The translations under genes and the position numbers were made by a program. Below the pieces are notes generated by a model that searched no databases, was not told the DNA's origin, and saw only the letters and a list, made by a program, of their open reading frames with translations. Below, one piece after another: positions 30,891 to 39,544 of a stretch of DNA of 64,000 bases; positions within the stretch are counted from its first letter, which is position 1, and every line of letters starts with the position of its first letter. The stretch is from Smithella sp. (GTDB lineage: Bacteria > Desulfobacterota > Syntrophia > Syntrophales > Smithellaceae): contig SCVW01000015.1 of assembly GCA_007244375.1 (NCBI GenBank), forward strand, positions 210,296-274,295. The letters run 5' to 3'.

Positions 30891-32159
30891 ATGTTTGATT
30901 ACATGATGAGCAAAGAGCAAATTAAAATAAGAGATGAGGTACGGGACCTGGTTAACTGGGTGCCTCGTCAGATGATTCTGGATATGGATACGGATAAGAT
31001 TAAATTTCCAAAAGAGTTTTTACAGGAAGCCGCCAGGCGAAATCTTATGGGATGCCGCTATCCTAAAAAATGGGGCGGCCGTGACATGGATTGGGTGACC
31101 ACTTGCATGATAATGGAAGAAGTGGGAACATTGGGCTATGAAATGGCCTGTGTTTTCGGCGTGGGCGCGGAACTTGTCTGTGACGCGATTATTTTGCACG
31201 GCACTGATGAACAAAAAGAAAAATATGTAAAGCCGCTTTTAAAAGGAGAGATTTTCGCGGCAGAATGCCTGACCGAACCACGTGGCGGTTCGGATTTTTT
31301 CGGCGCGACAACCAAAGCCGAAGATATGGGCGATTATTATTTATTGAATGGGCAGAAGAGATTTATTGTCGGAGCGGAGGGTGCGGACTTTTTTCTGGTC
31401 TACGCGAAGACAAATCCGGAGGCCAAACCTCAGGAGGCGATTACCTGTTTTATCGTTGATCGGACCGAAGGCGTGGAAGTTAAATATTTGTATGGCTTGA
31501 TGGGTTGCCGGGGCGGCGGAACCGGCCGTATTGTATTTCGCAATGTGAAAGTTCCCAAAGAAAATGTGGTTGGAAAAGTGCAAGGTGCGTATGCCGTTTT
31601 TAATACGATGATGATACCGGAGCGTTTGGGAACAGCGGCCATGACCATCGGTGCCGCCCGTCCCGCTCTGGAAATCGCCACGAATTATACATCCAGGCGC
31701 AAAGCTTTCGGTCAGGTAATTGCCCAGTTTGAAGGTGTGAGTTTCCAGATTGCCGAAGCCTCGATGATGATGGATGCCGCGCGAGCCATGGCCTACGTAA
31801 CGGCACGGGCGGTTGATGCAGGAGCGGATATGCATAGGATACGGCGAATGGTTTCACAAAGTAAAAAATTTATCACCGAAGCTTGTCAGAAGGTTGTTCA
31901 TAATTCCATGCAGGTGATGGGCGGTATCGCCTATACCAATGTTTTTCCCATCGAGCGAATCTATCGAGATGTGCGGTTGGCTTCGATCTGGACAGGCACC
32001 AGCGAGGTCATGTCCATGATTACCGCTCACGAATGGTATCGTGAATATCTAACGCAAAAAACAAAATTGAACGTCCGTGATTTTGAACAGGATGCGCAGG
32101 AAGCTTCCGATGAAGAAAAAATCTATGATGACGATGATATGTGGAAGAAAGGTTGGTAG
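30891..32159 (+). CDS. Acyl-CoA dehydrogenase with displaced catalytic base
   Basis: 422 residues, full three-domain FAD flavoprotein: helical N-terminus, LTEPRGGSDFFGAT (127-140) and RFIVGAEGADFF in the beta domain, and the C-terminal bundle with RKAFGQVIAQFEGV and QVMGGIAYTNVFPIERIYRD. At the usual catalytic Glu of medium-chain enzymes the sequence is IWTGTSEVM, with Thr368. However, Glu244 in IPERLGTAA occupies the place used by isovaleryl- and long-chain-type enzymes, so activity is likely with that base. Substrate could be branched, cyclic or long-chain acyl-CoA. The C-terminus is very acidic (YDDDDMWKKGW). Last enzyme of the acyl-CoA operon. Confidence 0.85.
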   Translation: MFDYMMSKEQIKIRDEVRDLVNWVPRQMILDMDTDKIKFPKEFLQEAARRNLMGCRYPKKWGGRDMDWVTTCMIMEEVGTLGYEMACVFGVGAELVCDAIILHGTDEQKEKYVKPLLKGEIFAAECLTEPRGGSDFFGATTKAEDMGDYYLLNGQKRFIVGAEGADFFLVYAKTNPEAKPQEAITCFIVDRTEGVEVKYLYGLMGCRGGGTGRIVFRNVKVPKENVVGKVQGAYAVFNTMMIPERLGTAAMTIGAARPALEIATNYTSRRKAFGQVIAQFEGVSFQIAEASMMMDAARAMAYVTARAVDAGADMHRIRRMVSQSKKFITEACQKVVHNSMQVMGGIAYTNVFPIERIYRDVRLASIWTGTSEVMSMITAHEWYREYLTQKTKLNVRDFEQDAQEASDEEKIYDDDDMWKKGW

Positions 32160-32168
32160 TAATTGAAA

Positions 32169-32873
32169 ATGAAGTATGGAAAATTGAAAACAACAGTAAT
32201 TTTGAGTTTTATTTTTTTATTTGCCGTGCAGGCAACTGCCTGGCATGACAAAACTCATCTGGCGATTGCCAAAGTTGCGGGATTTGATATGTGGTATCAC
32301 TGTGCCGGACCGGACATTGCCAAGATCAAGGCCGGCAATGTTGAGGCTTACAACCACTGGTTTAACAATAACGCGGAAGCCGAAATAACGCCGCAAATAG
32401 TTTTGAATCAGGTTGAAAAATATAATCGCACAATTTTTGAAGCGGAAGGTCATCTTTTGGGCGCTATTATAGCTTCTTTACGCGAATATGAAAAAACTCT
32501 TCGCGCAGGCAAATACGCCATGTATCATCTGGTTTATTGCGCCCATTATATCGGAGATCTCAGTATGCCGCTGCACAATATTGCTTACGATGATTTCAAC
32601 AAAGGACATCATCAGGTTAACGATGGCATAGTAGAAGATACAATCTTGAATGAGCCCGAAAAAATAATAAAACACATGTATCCGATAACCTTGAACAATA
32701 AAAAATTTGAAGCAGATCTGGTTCGCGAAGTAGCACGCATTGCCAATTTAAGCCGCAAACTCGGATATAAGCTGCGCGCGGAAAAACGAGACATGACCAG
32801 GCAGGAAGCTTATGTTCAACTGGGACACAGCGCCTCTCTTTTGAGAGCGGTTTTGCAGCACTATAATAAATAA
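32169..32873 (+). CDS. Secreted zinc-dependent phospholipase C / S1-P1 nuclease-like protein
   Basis: 234 residues from ATG 32169; a TTG at 32163 is an alternative. The signal peptide (VILSFIFLFAVQATA) ends directly before WHDKTH, so the mature protein would start with Trp, as required in bacterial PLC and P1 nuclease, where the N-terminal amine binds zinc. Further ligands fit the fold: HLVYCAHYIGDLSMPLHN (His, His, Asp, His) and KGHHQVNDG. The protein would act in the periplasm or outside on phospholipid or nucleic acid. It starts 9 bases after the acyl-CoA dehydrogenase, so it is probably co-transcribed, possibly to release lipid-derived acids. Confidence 0.72.
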   Translation: MKYGKLKTTVILSFIFLFAVQATAWHDKTHLAIAKVAGFDMWYHCAGPDIAKIKAGNVEAYNHWFNNNAEAEITPQIVLNQVEKYNRTIFEAEGHLLGAIIASLREYEKTLRAGKYAMYHLVYCAHYIGDLSMPLHNIAYDDFNKGHHQVNDGIVEDTILNEPEKIIKHMYPITLNNKKFEADLVREVARIANLSRKLGYKLRAEKRDMTRQEAYVQLGHSASLLRAVLQHYNK

Positions 32874-32953
32874 AATTCCAGTCTCGGAAAAGAATATCCA
32901 TTAATTCCGTAACTTGAAAATTACTGGTTTTAAACTGAGACAAGCGATATTCA

Positions 32954-32981
32954 TTGACTTAAAAAATTATTCTTTTATACT
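32954..32981 (+). promoter_or_regulatory. Promoter of the YfhO-like gene
   Basis: TTGACT (32954-32959), 16-base spacer, TATACT (32976-32981), about 47 bases before the start codon. Confidence 0.6.
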
Positions 32982-33028
32982 CTATTTCTCCAAGCAGCAA
33001 AATCAAACTAATATCCTGCAAATCATAT

Positions 33029-35485
33029 ATGACACAAAAAAAATATTCCCAGAAAAATAAGTTGATTCAATTATTCAATCAATCAAAGAAAGACGCCTTG
33101 TTTTTTGATTCATTTGACAATCTTATAAATAAACACGGAAAATTAATTTTATTTTCTGTTATTGGATTAATTATCTTTTTTGTTTTTAAGGATTTTCTCC
33201 TTCTGAACAAAATATATCTATTCAAAGATATTGGCAGTGATTCAATTAATATTACTTATCCGGCATATTACAGTCTGGCTGATTATATTATCAAAGAAGG
33301 ATTTCCTAAATGGTCATTTAATCAGGGCATGGGACAAAATATTTTCCCTGTTGGTTATATAAATCCTTTTTCGCTATACATAATACTGATGGGTAAGAAT
33401 TATGTTTATTACACTATTTTCTACGCTGAAATGTTTAAAATATTTTGCGCCGGGTTGTTTTTCTATCTCTTTCTCAGGAAGATCATTACTTCAAATTATT
33501 TGGCCGTTGTGGGTGGTGTTTTATACTCTTTTTCAGGTTTCATGATTCTGGGGGGACAATGGAATTATTTTTCAACCCAGGCAGTGTATATTGCATTGTT
33601 GCTTTATTCTTTTGAGAAACTTTATCAGGATGATAACTGGATATTGTTTCCGATCTCCCTTTTTTTAATCGCTGCGTATCAACCAGTGGACTTATACTTT
33701 ATCGGTGTTTTTCTTGTTCTCTATATAATATTCCGCTTAATCGAAACTAATGAAAGAGAGCCTAGAAAATTATTTGTTTTTTTAACAAAGGTCGTTTTTC
33801 TGGGAACTATGGCCGTTGCCGTGAGTTCTTTCTTTATAGTCAACGGTTTACAAATAATGCTGGAAAGCCCCCGTGTCGGAGGTGATGCTTCATATTACAA
33901 TACTTTATTTTCGAAATCTTTGTGGGGGCTGGAAGGAGCAAAACACGGGGAAACACATTATCTGACTGCCCTGATGAGATTTTTTTCCTGCGATATACTG
34001 GGTACAGGCAGTCAATTCCGGGGATGGTATAATTATCTGGAAGCACCACTGTTTTATTGTGGTTTGATTTCTTTAATTGCTTTCCCTCATTTTCTTAGTC
34101 TGCAGGAAAAAAGAAAAAAAATTATTTATTTTGTTCTTATCTTTTTATTTGCTTTAACGATTATATTTCCTTTCTTCCGTTACTCATACTGGCTCTTTAT
34201 CGGCGATTATTACAGAGTGTTTTCACTCTTTGTGGCAATTGTCCTTCTGTTAATCGGCTTAAAGAGCATTGAAAATATTGATTACAACTCGAAGGCAAGC
34301 ATTACAATAACGGGGGCAACATTACTGCTGTTGCTGATTTGTCTTTATTATCCTTACAGAAACGCGCAGATTATTGATAAACATGTAAGAGATACAGTAG
34401 CAATATTCCTGATAATTTATTCGGTTCTTGTTTATTTGATTCGGTTAAAAAAAATAAGGAATATTGTAAAATTTCTATTGTTATCGGTGATTATTGTGGA
34501 ATTAATTTACTTTTCCAATATTACTGTTAATAACAGACCGGTAATTTCAGGTGTAGAAACAGTACAAAAAGTCGGTTACAACGATTACACGGTCGATGCC
34601 ATACAATTTATCAAGACATACGATAAAACTTTCTTCAGAATCAACAAGGATTATTATTCCGGAACGGGAATGTACAACAGTATGAACGACTCCCTGGCTC
34701 AGGAATTTTACGGGACACCGTCTTATTATTCATTCAATCAGTTGAATTATATAAAATTTCTTCAGGAGTTGGGAATTATAAAAAGAAAAGCTGAAGAGCA
34801 AACCCGCTGGTCACCGGGACTTGTTAATTGTCCCTTCCTCCACGGTTTTGCGAGTATAAAATATGCTTTGACCAAAGATAAAAAATATTTTCTTATGGAA
34901 TTCGGTTATGAACCAATTACCAGATTAGGCAATGTCACAGTGCTGAGAAACAAATTCTATTTGCCGCTTGGTTTTACATATGAAAAATTTATTCTGTTGA
35001 AAGATTTTAAAATCCTTTCTCAAACTCAGAAAGTATCGGCCTTATATAAAGCTGTTGTCGTTGACGAGCATGATTATAGTCATTTGGGCAATCTGGCAAA
35101 ATTAGATTTAAGCGGCATACAGCCGGAATATTCCGTCAAGGAATATTCTGATGACGTAAAACTTTTGAATAAGAATGTCCTTTATATCAGCAAGCATGGA
35201 CAAAACGAAATAAGGGGGAGAATAAATGCGGATAAAGACAAGTTGTTGTTTTTCTCAATTCCTTATGACAAGGGATGGAATATAAAAGTTGACGGAAAAA
35301 ACGTAAACGCAATGAAGGTTAATGTAGGATTCATCGGTGTGCCTATTGCAGAAGGATTGCATGATATTGAGCTTTCTTTTACTCCTTCATATTTTTACTC
35401 AAGTGCCGCTGTTTCTTTGATTGCTTTTTTATTATTTGTCTTTCTAATTGTTTTTAAATATCTGCGATACGGAAAAAAGCATTGA
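33029..35485 (+). CDS. YfhO-family integral membrane glycosyltransferase-like protein
   Basis: 818 residues with about a dozen transmembrane segments (first LILFSVIGLIIFFVFKDF, last AAVSLIAFLLFVFLIVFKYL) and large loops. The first outer loop contains KDIGSDSINITYPAYYS and the segment GGVLYSFSGFMILGGQWNY, both typical of the YfhO (PF09586) GT-C-like family. The C-terminal soluble part (KGWNIKVDGKNVNAMKV) matches the conserved end of the family. In Gram-positives YfhO homologues glycosylate teichoic acids; here a role in glycan or glycolipid modification is likely. Strikingly AT-rich compared with the acyl-CoA operon. Confidence 0.72.
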   Translation: MTQKKYSQKNKLIQLFNQSKKDALFFDSFDNLINKHGKLILFSVIGLIIFFVFKDFLLLNKIYLFKDIGSDSINITYPAYYSLADYIIKEGFPKWSFNQGMGQNIFPVGYINPFSLYIILMGKNYVYYTIFYAEMFKIFCAGLFFYLFLRKIITSNYLAVVGGVLYSFSGFMILGGQWNYFSTQAVYIALLLYSFEKLYQDDNWILFPISLFLIAAYQPVDLYFIGVFLVLYIIFRLIETNEREPRKLFVFLTKVVFLGTMAVAVSSFFIVNGLQIMLESPRVGGDASYYNTLFSKSLWGLEGAKHGETHYLTALMRFFSCDILGTGSQFRGWYNYLEAPLFYCGLISLIAFPHFLSLQEKRKKIIYFVLIFLFALTIIFPFFRYSYWLFIGDYYRVFSLFVAIVLLLIGLKSIENIDYNSKASITITGATLLLLLICLYYPYRNAQIIDKHVRDTVAIFLIIYSVLVYLIRLKKIRNIVKFLLLSVIIVELIYFSNITVNNRPVISGVETVQKVGYNDYTVDAIQFIKTYDKTFFRINKDYYSGTGMYNSMNDSLAQEFYGTPSYYSFNQLNYIKFLQELGIIKRKAEEQTRWSPGLVNCPFLHGFASIKYALTKDKKYFLMEFGYEPITRLGNVTVLRNKFYLPLGFTYEKFILLKDFKILSQTQKVSALYKAVVVDEHDYSHLGNLAKLDLSGIQPEYSVKEYSDDVKLLNKNVLYISKHGQNEIRGRINADKDKLLFFSIPYDKGWNIKVDGKNVNAMKVNVGFIGVPIAEGLHDIELSFTPSYFYSSAAVSLIAFLLFVFLIVFKYLRYGKKH

Positions 35486-35636
35486 TAGTGAATACTGATT
35501 ATCTGTATTTGTTTTTCAGCCAATATAATAATTCCCTTTTGTCTTTAAATAAGGATACAGATGCATTATTAATAAAATAAATAACTTATCTTTGTTGCAG
35601 TTTTATCGATAAAATTTTTTGTTTTCAGAAATAACT

Positions 35637-35665
35637 TTGACAAGTTTTGGTGACTCTGGTAGAAA
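35637..35665 (+). promoter_or_regulatory. Possible promoter of the small HhH protein gene
   Basis: TTGACA (35637-35642), 17-base spacer, TAGAAA (35660-35665). A GTGAC-N15-GTCAC inverted repeat (about 35651-35675) overlaps it. The 231 bases from 35486 hold no gene. Confidence 0.4.
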
Positions 35666-35716
35666 TCTGGTCACTTAATTGGGGATAATAAAATTTACAA
35701 TCGGGGGGCTGATATT

Positions 35717-36178
35717 TTGAGAGTAAAGAACGGCATATTAACAAAACAGTATTGTTTGATTTCTTTTATATTACTAATTAGTGCGGTTTTTGTTTTATGG
35801 ATAGGGGTATCTCCGGCAAGTGCAGCCAGGAAAGCTGAGGTACAAAATGATGTTTCCGGTCTTGTAAATATTAATAACGCAACGCAAGAAGACCTGGAAA
35901 ACGTGAAAGGCTTAGGTGCAGCGACGGCAAAAACGTCCATAGCCGATAAAATTAAAACAAAGGCTAAATCCGCCCCGGAGAAACTTGCTCCGGGAACAAA
36001 AATCAATATCAACACGGCCGATCAGACTATGCTTGAAAAACTTCCTGAAATTGGCCCGGTAAAAGCAAAAGCTATTATCAATGGCCGGCCATACAATACT
36101 ATTGAAGATATTATGAAGGTTAAACGCATTAAAGGTAAAACTTTCGAAGCGATCAAGGATTACATTGTTGTCAAATAA
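35717..36178 (+). CDS. Secreted helix-hairpin-helix protein (ComEA-like)
   Basis: 153 residues, TTG start behind GGGGGG. An N-terminal membrane anchor or signal (LISFILLISAVFVLWIGV) is followed by two HhH units. The first, VNINNATQEDLENVKGLGAA, is degenerate; the second, ININTADQTMLEKLPEIGPV then KAKAIINGRPY, is canonical. ComEA-like proteins bind DNA outside the inner membrane during uptake. Here the linker APEKLAPGT and doubled HhH are unusual, and no other competence gene is near. DNA binding is likely; uptake is a guess. Confidence 0.72.
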   Translation: MRVKNGILTKQYCLISFILLISAVFVLWIGVSPASAARKAEVQNDVSGLVNINNATQEDLENVKGLGAATAKTSIADKIKTKAKSAPEKLAPGTKININTADQTMLEKLPEIGPVKAKAIINGRPYNTIEDIMKVKRIKGKTFEAIKDYIVVK

Positions 36179-36218
36179 CTGTCATTTAATTTTAACTTAA
36201 ACATGAGGGGATGTTTTT

Positions 36219-36485
36219 GTGAAAAAGATTTTAATTTTTGCGTGCGCGTTCCTTTTTGTTGCAACAGTCGCATTTGCCGCGGGAGTAAAAACTTATCAGG
36301 TGACTGGGCCTGTTCTGGAAGTTACCTCGGATATGATTGTTGTTCAGAAGGGCAAGGACAAATGGCAGATAGGCCGTGATGCAGCAACCAAGGTAACAGG
36401 CGATCTGAAAGTCGGTTCCAAGGTTACTATTGAATACACTATGAAAGCGGTAACGATTGAAGCAAAAGAAGTCAAAAAGAAATAG
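36219..36485 (+). CDS. Small secreted OB-like protein (88 aa)
   Basis: A signal peptide (KKILIFACAFLFVATVAFA) precedes about 68 mature residues with alternating strands: YQVTGPVLEVTSDMIVVQKG, KWQIGRD, GSKVTIEYTMKAVTIEAKEV. The pattern looks like a small five-stranded beta barrel of the DUF5666/OB kind; function unknown. GTG start with GAGGGG eight bases upstream. It follows the HhH gene by 40 bases and is closed by a strong terminator, so the two form an operon of small periplasmic proteins. Confidence 0.68.
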   Translation: MKKILIFACAFLFVATVAFAAGVKTYQVTGPVLEVTSDMIVVQKGKDKWQIGRDAATKVTGDLKVGSKVTIEYTMKAVTIEAKEVKKK

Positions 36486-36507
36486 CAAAATTTTTCACTA
36501 ATAATCA

Positions 36508-36549
36508 GGCGGCGCTCTTCACCCGGTAAGTGGGAGTAGCCGCCTTTTT
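36508..36549 (+). terminator. Intrinsic terminator
   Basis: GGCGGC (36508-36513) pairs with GCCGCC (36539-36544), extended inward by CTCTTCAC/GTGGGAG, followed by TTTTT. Confidence 0.75.
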
Positions 36550-36650
36550 AAGAATTAATATCTTATCAGAGATAGGAAAATTAAATTTACAGAATATCGA
36601 ACTGGTAAGTACCGATCTTGCCGCAGAAGTATTTTGGAGAAGGAAAAAAG

Positions 36651-37658
36651 TTGAAAAAGGAATACAAATACAGCACGGAAATAATGCCTGATGTTTACAG
36701 CATTAAGTTGCCTCTTTCAGGTTATAAGCCTGGTCCTGTTAATGTTTATCTTTTTAAGGGTGATAAAATTACACTGATAGACACGGGTATGAAGCAGACG
36801 ACTGATCTCCTTAGAAAGGCTCTGGGTGAGCACGGCATCCGTTTCTCGGATATAGAAAATATAGTAATTACGCACGGGCACGTTGATCATTACGGCGCAG
36901 CGAGGAAAATAGTTAAAGCCGGTAAAGCGAAAGTGACCGCGCACGCGGAAGACATTATCGCCATTGAAAAAGGGATGGAGGTATCAGTAGGCCGATATAC
37001 GAATTTCCTCAAATTGATGGGTGTTCCCCTGCCCATTGGAATCATGCTGGGATTTTTTTTCTTAATGTTCAGAAGCATGTCCGATAATTGTAAAGTTGAT
37101 ATTGTCATGCGTGACGGAGACGAAATCGAGCTTGGGAAATATCGGGGAAAGGTGGTAGAAACCCCCGGCCATTCCAAGGGGTCCGTTTCTATTTTTCTGG
37201 AAAAGGAAAAAATTCTTTTCTGCGGAGATACTATTATTGAACATATAACACCCAATGCGTTTATGATGCTTGATGAACATAAAAGGCTGCCGGTCAGAAT
37301 GAGTCAGGCTGAATTTTATGAATCGCTTGCCAGGATAAGAAAACTTTCGCCTGTAATGATATATTCAGCCCATGGGAAGGCTGTTTCCGATATTGACAAA
37401 ATCATCGATGGTTACGAAAAGGCATTTGCTGAAAGGCAGGATAAAATAATGTCAATAATCAGATCCGGAGAAAAAAACGTATACCGGATAGCCAGGAAAC
37501 TCTTTCCGGAAATCGGGGGGACAAAGCTTCCGCTGGAGATATTTCTATCCATTTCCGAAGTTTATACGAATATACAGATTCTGCAAATGAAGGGTAACAT
37601 TTCCTTGAATATCGTAAAAGGTCTTTTGGAAGTAACTGAACTGGAAAAAGAAAATTGA
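36651..37658 (+). CDS. Metallo-beta-lactamase-fold hydrolase
   Basis: 335 residues. TTG 36651 is chosen as start because GGAGAAGG lies 8 bases upstream. The zinc motif THGHVDHYG (His75, His77, Asp79, His80) is followed by a later His (TPGHSKGS), Asp (FCGDTIIEH) and C-terminal His (YSAHGK), a complete binuclear site. The hydrophobic insert PLPIGIMLGFFFLMF may anchor it to a membrane. The C-terminal helical domain (NVYRIARKLFPEI) resembles LACTB2/RNase-Z-adjacent hydrolases and could be a winged helix. Hydrolase of an ester or thioester; substrate unknown. Confidence 0.78.
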   Translation: MKKEYKYSTEIMPDVYSIKLPLSGYKPGPVNVYLFKGDKITLIDTGMKQTTDLLRKALGEHGIRFSDIENIVITHGHVDHYGAARKIVKAGKAKVTAHAEDIIAIEKGMEVSVGRYTNFLKLMGVPLPIGIMLGFFFLMFRSMSDNCKVDIVMRDGDEIELGKYRGKVVETPGHSKGSVSIFLEKEKILFCGDTIIEHITPNAFMMLDEHKRLPVRMSQAEFYESLARIRKLSPVMIYSAHGKAVSDIDKIIDGYEKAFAERQDKIMSIIRSGEKNVYRIARKLFPEIGGTKLPLEIFLSISEVYTNIQILQMKGNISLNIVKGLLEVTELEKEN

Positions 37659-37677
37659 TTTTTTAACCAGGATATTC

Positions 37678-37706
37678 TTGACAAAAAGTTCTTTTAATTT
37701 TAATCA
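37678..37706 (+). promoter_or_regulatory. Promoter of the Skp-like gene
   Basis: TTGACA (37678-37683), 17-base spacer, TAATCA (37701-37706); start codon about 90 bases downstream behind AAGGAGG. Confidence 0.5.
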
Positions 37707-37793
37707 TAAATATTCAAAAAATAGGACAAGTTATGCGCATTGCCGCAAATTAAACAGCTATTCCACAAATAGAATAGATAAGGAGGATGTTTC

Positions 37794-38324
37794 ATGAAAA
37801 GGAAAATTAAATGGTTTGTAGGATCGTTAGTTTTTGTCTTTGCGTTAATGTTTGGGATGAGTGTTGTCAGTTTGGCGGCAGAGCCGGCTCTTAAAATCGG
37901 TATTGTCGATGTCAATAAAATCATGAAGGATTCCAGGGCCGCAAAAAACGCACGGGCGGTTTTCCAAAAAGACCTTAATGCTAAAAAGGCTACCTTAAAA
38001 ACTAAAAGCGATAAAGTTACTGCTCTGGACAAGGAATTAAAAGGTCTCGACCAGAAATCATCTGCATGGAAGGAAAAACGCGACAAACTGGTTAAGGAAG
38101 TCAAGGAACTGAGAACCATAGAAAAACAAATGAATCAGGAGTTACAAAAGAAAGATATTGAACTTACAAAGAAGATTTTTGCGGATGTTCAGCAGATTCT
38201 GAATAAACTCATCAAGAGTGAAAATTATTCGCTAATTCTGGACAGGAAAGCAATTTTGGCAGATAGAGATGGTTTTGATATAACGAATAAAGTTATTAAA
38301 ATTTATGATTCGCAGACCAAATAA
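37794..38324 (+). CDS. Skp/OmpH-like periplasmic chaperone
   Basis: 176 residues. Signal peptide (WFVGSLVFVFALMFGMSVV, cleavage near SLAA) and mature start LKIGIVDVNKIMKDSRAAKN, the conserved first strand of the OmpH/Skp family. A long Lys/Glu-rich coiled coil (about 50-135) would form the tentacle, and YSLILDRKAILADRDGFDIT is the typical end. It holds unfolded outer-membrane proteins in the periplasm, which fits a genome region rich in envelope proteins, including a giant autotransporter. Not linked here to bamA or lpxD as in many bacteria. Confidence 0.8.
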   Translation: MKRKIKWFVGSLVFVFALMFGMSVVSLAAEPALKIGIVDVNKIMKDSRAAKNARAVFQKDLNAKKATLKTKSDKVTALDKELKGLDQKSSAWKEKRDKLVKEVKELRTIEKQMNQELQKKDIELTKKIFADVQQILNKLIKSENYSLILDRKAILADRDGFDITNKVIKIYDSQTK

Positions 38325-38353
38325 ATTGCATGTAAGATTTAAATAACTAAAAA

Positions 38354-38377
38354 GCCCCCGGAAAAAACCAGGGGTTT
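38354..38377 (+). terminator. Terminator-like hairpin after the Skp-like gene
   Basis: CCCCcGG-AAAAAA-CCaGGGG (38356-38374) with a short TTT tail; a weaker U run than the other terminators here. Confidence 0.5.
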
Positions 38378-38399
38378 CTGGGCCTAACGGGGTAAATGG

Positions 38400-38760
38400 A
38401 AAAGACAAAGATTTCTCGTTGTCCTGATACCCTGCATGCCCAGGCATACCCGGCATACGCCGGGCTCTGAGTCCGGATTTACACCTCTTTCGTCATCCCC
38501 GAGTGGGCTTATCGGGGATCCATTTTCTTTTCATGGATTTCGGCCGAGGATCACGCCGGAATGACACGCGACGCGGGACACTATTCACAGGTTTTTAATG
38601 AACTTTGAACGTAGAACAGTTTTTTATTCACCCTTCACTTTTCACCATTCACTTTTTCTGTGTTGTCATTCCGCGAAGTGCCCTTCAGGATAAATCCCGA
38701 TTCATCGGGTGAAGAATCTTAAAGATTTCTTGTCGCTTCTCTTCCCGAAATGACAGTTTT
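38400..38760. repeat. Composite of dispersed repeats
   Basis: Modules in order: GGCATACCCGGCATACGCCGGG (38441-38465, split palindrome), GTCATCCCCGAGTGG ... ATCGGGGATCC (38492-38521), GCCGGAATGACACG (38558-38573), GAACGTAGAAC with TTCACCCTTCACTTTTCACC (38607-38655), GTCATTCCGCGAAG ... GATTTCTTG ... CGAAATGACAG (38665-38756) with an inner TCCCGATTCATCGGG. No gene is visible between 38325 and 38792. Confidence 0.6.
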
Positions 38761-38792
38761 GATTTTCTTAAACGTCTGTTGCCTAATCCGGG

Positions 38793-39524
38793 TTAAATAT
38801 TTTTGAATTTGTATTTCAGCATCGCCCAAATGCCATAAACTCCATCAATCCACTGTACCTTTTTACCTTCCGCAATTGTCCTCGGGTAAAAATGAATGGG
38901 CACAATCATTATTTCCATTTTATCTTTTTTCAGCGACTTTATGAAAAATGGTGTTATTTCGGCAAAGTCAAATGCAAATCCATTTTCTTTAAACTCCACA
39001 TTCTTCGTTAAATCCGCGGTCCATACCTTGTAGCAGGTATTAATATCCTTTACGTTTTTCCCGAATATTAACGTTCCCACGATGGTCATTGCCCGGCCAC
39101 CTATATAGAAGGATAAATGAGCTGTCGTGTTTTCTTTAAAACCAAGGCGGTTTCCGTAAACCACTTTGGTCTTACCTTCAATAATCGGTTTTAACAGTTC
39201 ATTGTAATCGGCTGGATCATATTCGAGATCGGCATCCTGCATTATCAGAATATCGCCTGTCGCGACTTTCATACCTGATCTTACTGCGGCGCCTTTACCC
39301 CGAACTTTTTCCTTCAGCAATTTAGCGCAAATATCTTTGTTTTCGGATATCCATTCGGACACTAACTTGTTTGTGTTGTCATTAGAGTTGTTATCTATGA
39401 CAATGATTTCCTTTTCCAGAGGGGTTTTGACGGCTTTAACTTTGTACAGCAGCCGGATCACTGTTTTCTGCTCATTGTATGCGGGAACTAAAATAGATAA
39501 TTTTTTGTAGTTGTTTGTTATCAT
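38793..39524 (-). CDS. GT2 glycosyltransferase, dolichyl/polyprenyl-phosphate sugar synthase-like
   Basis: 243 residues. It starts KKLSILVPAYNEQKTVIRLL with the nucleotide-sugar motif IVIDNNSNDNT, and DAD (97-99) in LIMQDADLEYDP for metal/UDP or GDP binding. There are no C-terminal membrane helices, as in DPM1-type enzymes. It probably charges polyprenyl phosphate with a hexose, giving the donor used by GT-C membrane glycosyltransferases such as the YfhO- and GT39-like proteins on either side. Twenty bases downstream of the large barrel protein gene, same operon. Confidence 0.8.
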   Translation of the reverse strand: MITNNYKKLSILVPAYNEQKTVIRLLYKVKAVKTPLEKEIIVIDNNSNDNTNKLVSEWISENKDICAKLLKEKVRGKGAAVRSGMKVATGDILIMQDADLEYDPADYNELLKPIIEGKTKVVYGNRLGFKENTTAHLSFYIGGRAMTIVGTLIFGKNVKDINTCYKVWTADLTKNVEFKENGFAFDFAEITPFFIKSLKKDKMEIMIVPIHFYPRTIAEGKKVQWIDGVYGIWAMLKYKFKNI

Positions 39525-39544
39525 TTCCAGCAGACGCCAAGTTT

